From Magnolia sinica (Eukaryota > Streptophyta > Magnoliopsida > Magnoliales > Magnoliaceae), in contig NC_080578.1 in assembly GCF_029962835.1 (NCBI RefSeq), positions 56,227,001 to 56,291,000 on the forward strand: a stretch of 64,000 nt of DNA, in the 5' to 3' direction. This document shows, piece after piece, positions 25,047 through 36,200 of the stretch. The position numbers and the translations under genes were made by a program. The notes below the pieces were generated by a model, which was given only the letters and a program-made list of their open reading frames with translations, was not told the DNA's origin and did no database searches. Position 1 is the first letter of the stretch. The number at the start of each line of letters is the position of its first letter.

Positions 25047-27197
25047 TCATAAAAATATTCAGTATTTAAAAAGTATGCAACCTTAGTCTATGATGAATGA
25101 ATAATGTGACTATGTGTGTGGGGGGATGTGATTCTTATTAGTTTTAAATAATCATGTTAGTATACTTTATGAGAACATTCAATGTAAACACAAATAGTGA
25201 GGTCAAAATATCAATCCCAAACACAGTCATTTATAGTGGTTCGGCTACTTGCCTACTACACTTCCGGCGGACAACTCAACCCTTAACTGTACCGGATCTC
25301 ACTAAAGAAGGTTTTAAATCAGGTTCACCTCTAACCTTCACAACTTACACAAGGTCGACTCTAGGACCTACATAAGGAACCTAGGCATGTCTCCGTGAGA
25401 CACAAGTTTATGCCCCACATAGGAGCAAGGGTCAACATACATCACCTAGGTTTTATGCTCTACATACAAGCAAATGATTCACATAAAGAACCTAGGGTTT
25501 TAGGCCATACAGGCCAAGGATCCAAACAAGGACCCTAAATTTTATGCCCTGCACAAGAGCAAAGGTCAACACACAACACTTAAGTTTTAGGCCACACAGG
25601 ACAAGGACCTACACTAAGGACCTAAGTTTATATTCTACAATAGCAAGGGTCAACACACGACACCCACACGTACTCTCTCGTTGGATGCCTCATATGAGGA
25701 CTTGAAAGGGGTGAGAATCACCTAAGACCCAATCCTACACAAAGGAATCATCAACAGGGTCTCTGGACTCTAATGACTTACAAATAAGTACATAAACCCC
25801 ATTAAGCATGTTAATGAAGATCTCCTCCTTTGATAACGAAGAATCTTTAGCTCCCTTGATCCGCAATACTGATGATGCTCCGATGTATAGCGACGGGTTG
25901 GGTCAAGGTTATGTTGGTAATTACTTTATTAATTGATAATCATTGAAGAGACAGAGTAATTCTAAGATCTTAGGCATTCAAGGGATCTCAGCTCAATGAT
26001 TTTCCATTAAGGTGGTAGCTGGAAGATCCTTGAAAGCAGAAGTTCATTCACCAATCCACTCTATTGAATGTAAATGAAGAGGGTGGATTGAGGAATGAAC
26101 TCCCATGAGAAAAAAAACTTAGGTTACATGATATGTAGTTACTCTCTCAAAGCTCTCTCTCTCTTTTTCTCAATACAGCAACCAAGAACTAGCTCTCCTT
26201 AGATAGACAAAAATTTTCAACGGTAATAAAGATGTCAGATTCTGTCTGAGTTCGATATCATCAGGCCTGCTTCGATATCATCGAACGTATACTTTCGATG
26301 ATACTGAAGCAAGGTTCAATGATACAAACTCCACTCAAATATATACCTAAATCTTTTTACTGGAGGATCGATGTCAACGATCGTGCGTTGATGTCATCGA
26401 GTTTGAATTTCAATTTCATCGACAATCTATTCGATACATCAATTATTTCCACATAATTTTCAAAAGAGCTTGCTAGACAATCTTTTATCCATTTCGATGA
26501 TATCGAGCATATATCGATTTCATCGATATTTAAAATACGATCATATCGAGACATCATCGATTCCTTGATCATTTTCAGAGGATTTTCCTATTGAGCTCGC
26601 TGGACTAGTTTGTTCCAAATTTGATAACATTGAAGGACCCTCGATATCATCAGAATTTGATTTCCGATGGAATCGAGGGTCGCTTCGACTTATCGATAAA
26701 TATGAGTTTTACCTTATTAACACGCTGGACAAAAATTACCCAGAATTTGATTATATCGAGCTGTCTAGATGTTATAGATATTTGAATTTCGATGATATCG
26801 AAGAGTCCATCAATTCATCGAGAATGTTGTCCAGGATCAAGTTTGTTACTGGACACAAGATGTCCTCAATTCGATGATTTCGAGTACTTTCTAAGGACAT
26901 CGATAATAGGTGTTCGATCATATCAATGTGATATCGATATATCGAGAAAGGTTGAAAACTTAGACATTTTCCTATTTTGCAAGATATGTTTTCATACTCA
27001 AACACATGTTGTTCCACACATTTTAAAGTTTTTAAGTATCTGGGTGTTTTTGGGAAGTGGGATGTGAGGTTTAATTTACCTTTGACAAGTTCGTAGCACA
27101 CATCCAATTAAGGCAGACGCTTGAATGATCTTCCTGTGGGGCTCACTTGACTTTCTAACTCAACACTCACACTAATTGACAAACCAGGGCACTTTCA
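25047..27197 (-). repeat. copia-2 5' LTR, main part
   Basis: Contains at 25330-25740 loosely repeated blocks (a CCTAAGTTTTAGGCC-like word with CAAGGGTCAACAC), and at about 26230-26960 an array of TCGATATCATCGA-like palindromic words. The ORFs at 26357-27107 run through the array and are not gene-like. The right border TTTCA at 27193-27197 abuts the interrupted Tat-like gag. Confidence 0.75.
26230..26960. repeat. Array of TCGAT-ATCGA palindromic words
   Basis: About twenty irregularly spaced words built on TCGAT...ATCGA, such as TTCGATGATATCGA and TCGATATATCGA. It occupies the same place in the LTR as the CGACCGGTCG array in copia-1. Confidence 0.8.
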
Positions 27198-28984
27198 ATA
27201 ACCACTACTAGGACATCGTCATGTGGATGCTGAATTCTGCATGCATCATCTTCTGTGAAGGTCAAACTGCAGAGGCTCACTCGGAGTTCTTTCCTTGACC
27301 TTTCGGTCAGGTGGACATAATGCTCAGGGTCCAAGCTCTGAGAGTAGGCTTTGCGAGCGCTATTTGAGTCACCTCCACTAGATGAACCACCATAGATGTT
27401 GCGGATCTTGGCAGGCTCTTCCACAGTCTTGCTTGGCTGCTCTTCTCTCTGAGCTGACTTCGCTTCCTTGGTGTATAGTCGCAGATGACCCTTACGGATG
27501 AGGGCCTCGATCTCGTCCTTGAGATCCACACAGTCGATCGTATTGTGACCGTGGTCACGATAGAAACGGTAGTACTTGTGCTTGTCCAGCTGTCCTGAAT
27601 TGGCCTTCATGCAAACTGGCCACTGCAGGAGTTTCTGGTCCCCAATGTCTAATAGGATCTATTCTGGAGATGTGTTGAGGGGGGTGTAGGAGCGGAACTT
27701 GCTCTCAGGCCTCCTACTCGGTCGGCGATCGCATGAGGCTCGATCGTCTGGCTTCTTGCTGGATGACTAAGGCTCTTTGTTCCTCGGTCTCTTCTCTTTG
27801 GACAACCGCTAGGCAACTTAGACATTCTTGTGGGAGTTGGAGAACTCCTCAGTATTGGTGTGTTTCTGATCTTGGCTGATGAGTTCGGCCAAGGTAGTTG
27901 GTGGTTTCTTCCCAATTGAGAAAACGAACTTCCCCTCCCTAAGTCCGCTGAGTATGGTAAAAAGTGTCATCTTGTCGTCGTAGTCATCCACTAACAATGC
28001 TTCTTCATTGAAGCGGGTGATGAAGTCCTTCAATGACTCCTTGTTCCCCTGCCTGAGGGTGAACAGATGAATAGTCAGCTTCTGACTCTTCTTACCAGAG
28101 ATGAACTGGGCAAGGAATAATATGCTGAGCTCCGCAAAGGAGCCGATCGACTTTGGCTTAAGCTACTAATACCAACTCTGAGCAGATCCGGAGAGGGTTA
28201 TCAAGAAATCTCTGCACATCATTACGTTCGTGGCCGACTGGATCTGCATCCTGGAATGATAGGACTCCACATGTTTTGACGAGTCTCCAGACCTATAGTA
28301 TTAGATGATCGGAGGCATCTTGAACCTCTGCGGCATCACCTCATCCATGATTTCTAAGGTGAAGGGAGGCTCGGTCTCTTCCATCATTGCCTGGACTGCA
28401 GTTAGGATGGACGTAGGTTGTTGATTTTGCTGCAATGTTTTGATCTGATCGCGGAGTTCCTTAAGTTGAGCTTCCCAAGGATTTTGGTTTGTGGCCACTG
28501 TTTCTTGGGGAGCCTCATCTGCTGCAGGCGCTTTACCCTGTCTTCTCCTCTCCACTCGATGGCAGAGGTTAGTTGGGCCCAGAGCCAAAGTCGCGGACAT
28601 ATAGGATGGTTCCACGTCTCGAACAAGTTCTTAGACTCGGGCAGACTAATTCTGGGATGCAACGTTCTATGTAGGACTAGGAGCTCCTGTGAACTATGCC
28701 TAGGACCCCCTGACAAGAGAACTGACTTGCTACGATGGCTCCTCAGGTGTCGGGGTGGCTTCCACTATGTTAAGAGGTGGCTGCTGGTTTTATTGCTCTT
28801 TCATTCGGATGATTTCCTCCCTCAGCATCCGGACTTCATTTTATAATGCCTTGTACTTTCCTCCTTGACTTCGAGTCTACTGGGATGGCCCTATCGGAGC
28901 TGATTCGGTATGTAATAGCGAAGAAGACTAATATTGTTTGCTAGGTCCAGGCTCCACTGTTGTAACCTTCTTTCCTCTTGCCAT
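27198..28984 (-). pseudogene. gag of a Tat-like Ty3/gypsy element (stops, cut by copia-2)
   Basis: Reads leftward in a single frame from ATG at 28984 (MARGKKVTT) to 27198, where copia-2 interrupts it. A low-complexity, partly coiled-coil start (LKELRDQIKTLQQNQQ) leads into a retrotransposon gag domain: PQRFKMPP (~28310), LSGSAQSWY (~28185), SLKDFITRFNEEAL (~28030), ISQDQKHTN. A zinc-knuckle-like motif KYYRFYRDHGHNTIDC follows near 27550, with the first cysteine replaced by tyrosine. FTEDDACRIQHPHDD at 27240 is the lead-in to the protease, which is missing here. At least 15 stops but no frameshift. Lineage (Tat/Ogre/Retand side) is judged from the knuckle style and primer site; it could be a neighbouring clade. 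Confidence 0.8.
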
Positions 28985-29017
28985 TTTTTGATAAAACCTT
29001 CTATCTTTTTATTTGAA

Positions 29018-29035
29018 TTCCCACAAACAGCACCA
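29018..29035 (-). other. Primer-binding site of the Tat-like element
   Basis: Minus strand TGGTGCTGTTTGTGGGAA, five bases after the LTR end. It is not the tRNA-Met type used by the other elements here, but resembles the TGGCGCCG-type sites of Tat/Athila relatives with C-to-T changes. Confidence 0.6.
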
Positions 29036-29040
29036 AAAAA

Positions 29041-29761
29041 TGTTGAGATCAAAATCTGGACCACCCTCCACCCAATGCTATAAACTCAAAATGAACCCTG
29101 GTCTTGCACAGAAAGGTGAGTAAAGGAGACCCTGGCTTAAACAAGGGACCCTCCAATGCCTAAGTCAGGCTAGGGAATCTAGGTCTAAGTTGCATAATGT
29201 AGAGACAGGGTGTGAGATATTACATACCTGTTACAACGGGGTCCTCTGGTATTTATACATGTGGGTCGGGTGGATCGTGTTTGTAAATCTCGGCATGATC
29301 TACTCAATCAAGAGAATATTGCAATCATGGAGATACTCCACAATCTTTGGATCATGTAACGCATCATGTCTTAATGGAGCGTATCCCCGGGCGAGATCTT
29401 CGAACATGTACACATTTAGGCTGGTTTCCCAGTTCAGTACTCAAAAGGTCCTCATCCGGGCTTGGACTTGTCCTGTTCGAGCTCGCAGCTGAGTACTAGT
29501 AGTCGGAATTCGTCGTCAGAACGTCTAGGGGTCAGAGTTTGTTGAATGAGGATGAGGATGAGGACGAGAGCTCGGTTTGGCCAACCTTCTTTGGATGAGG
29601 ATGAGATGAGGATGAGGACGAGAGCTTGTCCTAGTCGGCCTAGAGTCGTAGTCCAGAGGTCTGCTCACACCCGACATGATGATCTCCTTCCGCTTTCTTA
29701 TTAATTGGTTCGGATGGCCCGGGCCGACCCTGTTTGACCCTTTCCAAATTTCCCCATAACA
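29041..29761 (-). repeat. 5' LTR of the Tat-like element
   Basis: 721 bp, TGTTATGG...CTCAACA on the minus strand. The left border is well fixed by the primer site; the right border is chosen from the TG/CA ends and is less sure. Holds a GATGAG-type short repeat duplicated at 29548-29580 and 29596-29625. The small ORFs inside do not look like genes. Confidence 0.7.
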
Positions 29762-29984
29762 AAAGTAATGTAAAGGTTTCGATATAACTCGTACTCCACC
29801 ACTATGAGTGATATCGGTATGCCCAACTAATCTACATGAATGCATGCCTAGCATAGTGTGTGCAGTCCATCATACGTAGTGATCATCATAATGTGAAATA
29901 TAATTCATAGAAAATCGAGCTCATCCTGCATCCCATATTACAGAGATTTGTCGGCGTGTCCAACGCTACCGTGGATTTACGTGA
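29762..29984. other. Unassigned sequence between the Tat-like LTR and the CACTA element
   Basis: 223 bases without coding or repeat signal that I recognise; bases 29982-29984 (TGA) are the left side of the CACTA insertion site. Confidence 0.5.
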
Positions 29985-30260
29985 CACTACCAAAAAAATG
30001 GGCAAAGGCTACGGATTAAATCTGTAGCACGACCGTAGTCATAGGTGCCATGTCAATAGGTCTCAAACCTATGGCTACGAATTTAATCCATAGCCATAGC
30101 TTAAAATAACTACTGATATAATCTGTAGCAAATATTTTTGTAGCTAAAAGCACCTACAGCTATGGATATTATTGGTAGTTAAAAGTAATGTTGGATCCGT
30201 AGTAATATTCCAAATTTTATAACAGCTACGGCTAATATCCGTAGCTATTTCCTACATTTA
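29985..30260. repeat. Left terminal and subterminal repeats of the CACTA element
   Basis: Terminal repeat at 29985-30012, then about ten short words of the type GCTACGGATT / ATCTGTAGC in both orientations to 30255. In the family such subterminal clusters bind the transposase. Confidence 0.85.
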
Positions 30261-30276
30261 AAAATATATATATAAT

Positions 30277-30442
30277 CATCATTCATTCATTCAATTACCA
30301 CCTGCATAATCATTCATTCATTCATTCATTCAATTACAATCATTCAGTCAATTAATTACAATCATTCATTCATTCATTCATTCATTCAATTACAATCATT
30401 CTGTCAATTAATTACAATCATTCATTCATTCAATTACAATCA
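30277..30442. repeat. (ATTC)n-rich microsatellite
   Basis: Runs of CATTCATTCATTC broken by CAATTACAAT, with a higher-order unit of about 45-60 bp repeated about three times. Confidence 0.85.
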
Positions 30443-30726
30443 CATAGTCTCATTTGATGGATCTGAGTCGAAAGATTCTGGAAAAGGAAATGCAAGATTC
30501 TGGTGTTGGGGATACTTATGAAAAAAATCAAAATCAAAATTGTTTGTACATGGGAAAACGATGCAACAGCCTGGTAGATGGTTATATATCTCAAGTTCTT
30601 TTCAACTAAGTCTCACTCATCCATGATTTAGAAAAAAGAAAAAAGATAAGTTCATCTGAACTGGTATTTATTCAACAAATAGCAACAGCCGAAAAAAGGG
30701 GCAAATCATTCACTTTTGCCATTTTA

Positions 30727-30912
30727 CTAGGCGACAACAAAGTTACGGATGACTTCCATGGCCAGTTGGTGTGAAATCTTGTTCTGCAGCTTTGCAAGTT
30801 CATCCATGGCTTCATATGTGTCTTTGTCAGCAAAAAGCTTTAGATTAAATCGTGTCGATGCCTTTGCTAAGCCCTCCCACTTCTCAACTGTCTCTTTCAG
30901 TTTGTTAAAGCC
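30727..30912 (-). pseudogene. SIR: Captured last exon of ferredoxin-sulfite reductase
   Basis: Minus-strand exon following an acceptor TATGCAG at 30913. It encodes 61 residues starting GFNKLKETVEKWEG and including TRFNLKLFADKDTYEAMDEL and NKISHQLAMEVIRNF, ending at TAG 30727-30729. This matches the C-terminus of plant plastid ferredoxin-sulfite reductase, which reduces sulfite to sulfide in sulfur assimilation. The catalytic cluster-binding part is not present. It lies about 740 bp inside the left end of the CACTA element, so it is a transposon-captured fragment, not a working gene. The exon itself is open. Recognition is from memory of the family and is strong for this segment. Confidence 0.85.
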
Positions 30913-31168
30913 CTGCATAGGATAGGAAGAAACTTAATGTATGCTTACTTTGTCGGTATAGAACCATTTGGATTTTCTATTAGTTACCCCAGGAATGATA
31001 TGTAAATGAAAATGGGGAAAAACCTGTGGCAGTATTATTTTAAAAATGATTAGACACTTGCTAAATTTCAGATCCCAAAACCCATGAAATAATTCAAGTT
31101 ACAAGTATGGCTGGAAGAAATTCAGATGTTGTAAATAACATGACCTAAATACAAACTTCGGTACTTAC
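30913..31168 (-). other. Retained intron of the captured sulfite reductase fragment
   Basis: On the minus strand, donor CTTG|GTAAGT at 31168 and acceptor TATGCAG at 30913. Joining the exons gives ...TTRLGFNKL..., in phase, as in sulfite reductase. The intron shows that genomic DNA, not cDNA, was captured. Confidence 0.8.
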
Positions 31169-31327
31169 CAAGCGAGTTGTGAAATCGCTGAAAAATTCTC
31201 CCTGTTGGCATTTGCACCTCCAGTTATAGAACAATGGCTCCAAAACCTTTTCTAGATCATTAACCTTCACCATATTCATGAAATATTTTGCTAGTGAGGT
31301 TTGGTTAGGCGTTCCCCCGAGCTAGAC
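31169..31327 (-). pseudogene. SIR: Captured penultimate exon of ferredoxin-sulfite reductase
   Basis: Minus-strand exon of 53 codons after an acceptor AAATAG. It encodes LGGTPNQTSLAKYF, VKVNDLEKVLEPLFYNW and FFSDFTTRL, which line up with the region just before the last exon of plant sulfite reductase. The second codon is TAG, probably from a tryptophan codon by G-to-A change, so the piece is no longer fully open. I looked to the right for the upstream exon and saw nothing, so the capture seems to stop in the preceding intron. Confidence 0.85.
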
Positions 31328-34300
31328 CTATTTGAAACATGCAAAAGTACCCCATCATTCATTCTTCTAAAATAAGTCCTATTTTCAAGATGTGTAAGAG
31401 ACATCCTGTAATGGATCTTTAGAAGGACACTTCAGTGTTCTTGCTTGTTTAGGATTTTTCCCCATTTTTGGGGGCGGACAGACGTGTCGTGCTCAAATCA
31501 CCATTCTGGCAACTACATGGTACTTATCCTTGTAAAAGAATATAACTCATCTATGATACATTTGTTTCTAGGGTTTTGATGTGCTAGCCCAAAACTCGGG
31601 TCCTTGGGATAATCATGTGCTCCTCATGTGTGGACAAGAATAGATAGTTAAGAAAACTTGATTCATAACACATTTGATGTATACATGTGTTCCACCAGAT
31701 AGCAGGTCCATTTTACAAATTTCAGGTTGGCATGGAAAACATGATTGTTTCTATGGTGGAGAATCATGAACTGCATAGTCGTATGCATGGCGGTTAAATA
31801 GCAGACCTATCATGGATATAGCATGGCCTAACAATCATTTAACTGATAAAATAGACAAAGGACCTCTGTTTTAGAGAAAACCCAAATCAAACCACTTGAA
31901 AATAAAAAATAAAATCAAACCACTTGAAAATAAAAAATAAAAAATAAAATAAACCTTTGTTTTGCAGCCTTCTTTTGCAACAATCCAAAAACCAAAAAGA
32001 AGAAGAAGCAAAAAATCCAAATCAAAATGATTCTTTACAAATAAGTTATTTTAAAAATACATTTGAGGCCTTTGATTGCTTGCTAATTAGACAAAAAACT
32101 AAATTCAGACTATAAACAAAAAAAAATAATTTAAGACTTCTACCTATGCAACACGTAGATCCACTTCCAAGAAAAAGATCCAGACATGTTTGTAACAAAC
32201 AACTATTCATCAATATCATGTAATTTAAATGTTGCAAGCTCAGTGAATGATAAGAAATTCTTACTTGCACCCATATTGGTAATTACACAAACTCCTCTTT
32301 CCATAGCCAAAGGTAGGAGTAAAGACATCCAATCTGAAATTACACAAGCATTGGAAAGCGGGACTAAAGAAACTAAAGGACATTTTGTCAAAGTGAAGAT
32401 CCCACATCTGTGGGCCCACGTTGATGCATGTGTTTTATCCACGCCATACATCAATATGGGGAAAATAAAAGATGTCCAAATGTTTAGATTCAAGAGTGAG
32501 GTGTATAAAAATCAGATGTCAATATGATTCAATTAATAGACATATACAAGTTATAACAAAGGAAAACAAAAAATGATCAATGGAGACAACAAGCATATAG
32601 ACCAAATTCAACATTTCGAAACTCATAATGGCAAAGAAAATTGAGCTTCAAAGGTTTAAACGGATATTGCCTCCCAATTGTCTTGAGTTCCTTCTGGCAT
32701 TTCCCATTGAAACTGTCAAATATTATAATGAATAAACGGTCGACATGTCCAAGATCTGCAGGTCCACGAATAGTTTCTCACCAATGCAAATATAAGTTAT
32801 ATAGCTACAAGATATTCACTACAAGAAGCCTAGCCTATGCTCCACCCTAACATTACTTGAGCTAAGGTTTAGCTACGATCCAATTCAATTGGCATGCAGA
32901 ATTCTCAAAAACTAAGTCATGCATAAAAAAATAATAAAATAAAATTAAAGACAACGTGATAGGGCAAAGAACTCATATTGCAAATGCATGAAACAAAGAT
33001 ACCTCTGATTCAATCATGTGCCGAAAAGTATGAAACAAAAATACCTGTAATTCAATCATGTGCCCAAAGGTATGAAATAAAGATACCTCTAATTTCTTAT
33101 AATGGTTGGAAGCATGCTTGCGAGAGTAAGCAATGTCAGAAGAGATCCAAGAGTGCCTTTAAAAAGAAATTAAAACAAGAACTTCACCTGTAGTGGCAAC
33201 AGAACCAGAAAAATTGATTTTTGTTGCACCTTCAGTGGAGACAACTGCAGATGTTAAAGTAGAAGAACCTACAAAAGAATCACATAAAAAATTGCACAAT
33301 CACAACAACATGGGTACATTCGGAAACCGAGTAGGCAATCCACAGCCAAGGCCATCAACCTCAAGAAGTAAACAAGTGGCTAAAGAAGTAGAATGGCAAT
33401 AGAGTATCAATTACACAAGGGAAGCCACTTTATACCAATTTTTTCCACAAATAAGAAAAAAAAAAACAAGAAAGATTCCTCCATGATTACACAGAAATTT
33501 CAAAACAAGGTGAACATTTGAAATTGCGAGTTGGAGACCAATAAGCTTCAGAAAGGCCATATATCAACCAACTAAGGGGAAAAAATAATTGAAACTTCAC
33601 AAATAGAAAATATTAGTGGACTTTCAGGGGCATAACCACAACAATGACATGGAAAGAAAAATGTCCAAAACATTAAAATGGCCCAAGAAGGATAAGAACA
33701 TATGGAATTGCACCAGTAGTAGATTGCTGCAGTGAATATCTACAAGAGAAACAATTACAAAAATTATTTACCTTTATGAGGAAACGAAAACCAATTTCCT
33801 CACTCTTGGCTTTCCCAAAAAAGGGGAGCTGTCAAATCAGAGGAAATCAGCCCTTTCCTCCATTGAATCCCATTTTCCACCAATCCAAACATCCACTACG
33901 ACTTGACATGTTCTTCAAGAACATTTCCTTCCATTTTATCCTAAGTAGTGCCCATCCAAATGGAATCTCTCAGTTGGTCCAACAATGAAAACGAAATTTC
34001 TCAAAATGGCTGATAGAGATGAAAAGGATAGTCTTCAAAATGCAATTAGTTACTTGCTTAGTACAGCAAAGTTCTGTCCTTTGTGCCCATCCAAATGGAA
34101 TTTGGCCATGGCTAGACTTCGGGCAAGGCATCCACCAAATGTCTTTCTTTTAATGTAGAAAAGGGCTAATACCTATGAGATTGAAAGCCAGTATTTGTAA
34201 GTGTGGTAGCTAGGCCAGTTTGGATCACCCCCAATGAGAAATTTGGATTGAGATGTGCCTGTTTGTGACATTTGGGGGTTACGGGTCAAGCTCAGGTCTG

Positions 34301-35600
34301 ACTTTTAGGCCAATTTACTAAATGGATTGAGCTTTGTATGGCCCTTGACCTGACTCAAACCCGACCCATTGCCACCCCCAGGAAAATCCCTCCATCCAAC
34401 TTTTGGGGTACATCCAAACATGCCATTTATACTTTTCCCATTAATAATATATGCAGAATGTAGGGAATAACAACACTAGTAGCTAAACAATGAAGACCAA
34501 TAAACAAGATATACTGCAACTAAAAAAAATGGCTATTTTTTAGTTCCTGCCACTCTATTTGTTTTTAGCTCAATATCATGTCTTGTATAAAAACCTGGAA
34601 CTTACCCGTTAGCAAAAAATTGCATAATACTAATGAACCAAAATAAAGGAATGCAAGCAAGGAAACCCTTGGGTGCATGATAATTAATGCTTTGGAAAAG
34701 CGAGAGCCACCACAAGGTGGAAGGGCTACCTAAAAATAAGCTAGAGTGACTTCTGTCATGGTGAGCCGCCATGGACATCGGCTAAGGAGTGTGGTGGTGT
34801 ATTATGATCCCAATGGTTTTAAGTAGGGGTGGCAATGTGTGGGGTTAGCACAAGCCCGACCCATTTTCAAAATGAACCAAGAATTCGTGCCCAAACCTTA
34901 CCCAAAGTAAAGGGTTCGTCAACATTAAAAGGAACAGACAGGTAGAAAAACCAACATAGAAGACTATACATTGACGGCCATGGATGAATCTATTTACTTT
35001 TAAGTAGCAAAAGGGAGTTCCAAACAAGAGATATAAAGTCACAGAAGATTACATTTTCCATTCAATGTAGGCAACTTCTTTCACAAAATAATCAGAATGA
35101 AATAGAAGAACATGCAATGACAGCTGCTGAGAATAGTTAAAAAAATTGAAGCAAGGAAACTCACTTTCCATGTTGTTCTAACACACTCTGAGTGGCAGAT
35201 TTTGTGATTGTTTCCTGCTTCAAATGCCCAAAAAAATTTGTAGAACTAAAATTAGTAGAGCATAGACTTGGAGATATCGACTTAGAAATAGCCTTTCACA
35301 TTTACATCAAACAAATGAAATAAATGGTCAACTAAAAGTAAAGAAAATACTGACGATCCTTGGATTTTATATGAAAATTTAGCTACACAGCAATTTGCCT
35401 GCATTGAGGGCTAAAGAATATCACCACAGAAACAAATGAACAAAATTATAATAGCATCAACAGTAATCACAACAAATTTCTACCACCAAAACCTTCTTTG
35501 TTGAGCCATTTCACCAAACAGTTAGTATGCATGAAATCTAAAAGAGAGAAAAAAGAATAGAGAGAGGAGAAGATCAAACATATGAAGAGGAACCTCGGAT
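31328..35600. other. CACTA interior, AT-rich, no recognisable gene
   Basis: Poly-purine AT-rich sequence with short ORFs only. Noted items: a MITE-like fragment at about 32405-32460 (GTGGGCCCACGTTGATGCATG), a 42-bp tandem repeat at 32988-33098, and a possible exon at 33193-33402 (plus) preceded by an acceptor-like CACCTGTAG and reading ATEPEKLIFVAPSVETT; I cannot name it. Confidence 0.5.
32988..33098. repeat. 42-bp tandem repeat, ~2.6 copies
   Basis: Unit contains ATGAAACAAAGATACCTCT followed by GATTCAATCATGTGCC; copies start near 32988, 33030 and 33072 with few differences. Confidence 0.8.
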
Positions 35601-35754
35601 TCCTTCAATTTTAAGAGATGTCACAAAAATATGAAAGGATGGCGGAGATGCATGGCTGTAGAATGGCGGATACAAACCTATGTAGGAGCTTCATGGCTGT
35701 TGCAATGGAGGTCCAAGCAAGATGATGATGTGAGGGAGATAGAAGATATGGCGG

Positions 35755-35875
35755 AGATGCATCGGAAAGAGAGGGAGGTGAATGAGAGAGATGGAGAAGG
35801 TGAGAGAGAGAGAGAAAGAGGGAAAGGAGATCAGGAGAGAGAGAAAGAGAGGGAAAGAGGAGAATGTGAGCAGTA

Positions 35876-35912
<37 letters not shown>

Positions 35913-35995
35913 GAAAGAGGAGACTGGGAGTAGAGATCATGAGAGAGGGAAATAAGGGAATGGAAAGAGAGAGAGCGAGGGAGAGGAGAGGAAAA
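35755..35995. repeat. GA-rich tract in the CACTA element
   Basis: Long (GA)n and GGGAAAGAG runs. Read on the minus strand it is a CT-rich tract like a plant 5' leader; the ORFs at 35611-36172 on both strands are translations of this simple repeat. Confidence 0.85.
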
Positions 35996-36084
35996 GGTTT
36001 TTTTGGGCACAGCTCTGTTTTGAGCGCGCGCCCTTTTTTTGGCGTGGAGACAGACCAACACATGGACGGTCCTGTCAGGGGCTC

Positions 36085-36200
36085 GGTGAGGCCCACTATG
36101 ATGTATTTGGTTTATCCATGCCGTCCATTCATTCTGATAATTAATTTTAGGATGTGATCCAGTGTATGACACATCAGGTTATGCATAAGATGAAGGCCAC
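36085..36200. repeat. MITE-like fragment
   Basis: GTGAGGCCCACTATGATGTA then TTTATCCATGCCGTCCATTC, words shared with the full copy at 57988-58255. Confidence 0.65.

Larger units (their letters stand above)
1..27197 (-). mobile_element. copia-2, SIRE-type LTR retrotransposon (5' part only, interrupted by a 24-kb insert)
   Basis: The 5' LTR is split by the giant-LTR element at 1101-25041. It starts on the minus strand at 27197 with TGAAAGTGCCCTGGTTTGTC, closely like the LTR start of copia-1 at 12774, and ends at 912, where the expected TG reads TA. Without the insert it is about 2340 bp. A stretch near 950-985 resembles the copia-1 LTR end at 10870-10900 and 19770-19800. The element interrupts a Tat-like gag reading frame at 27198, so the right-hand target duplicate is ATAAC (27198-27202); its left partner is outside the window. 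Confidence 0.75.

Noticed and set aside
26357..27107. Minus-strand ORFs of 71 and 111 codons
   Set aside because: They run through the palindrome array of the copia-2 LTR and have no protein signature.
29985..30012. Helitron or MULE as alternative for the large element
   Set aside because: The CACTA start, matching inverted end at 58428 and a 3-bp flank fit En/Spm-type elements; Helitrons have no inverted repeats and MULEs give 8-10 bp duplications.
35611..36172. Long ORFs on both strands (up to 161 codons)
   Set aside because: Ser/Leu- or Arg/Glu-rich translations of a GA/CT simple repeat.
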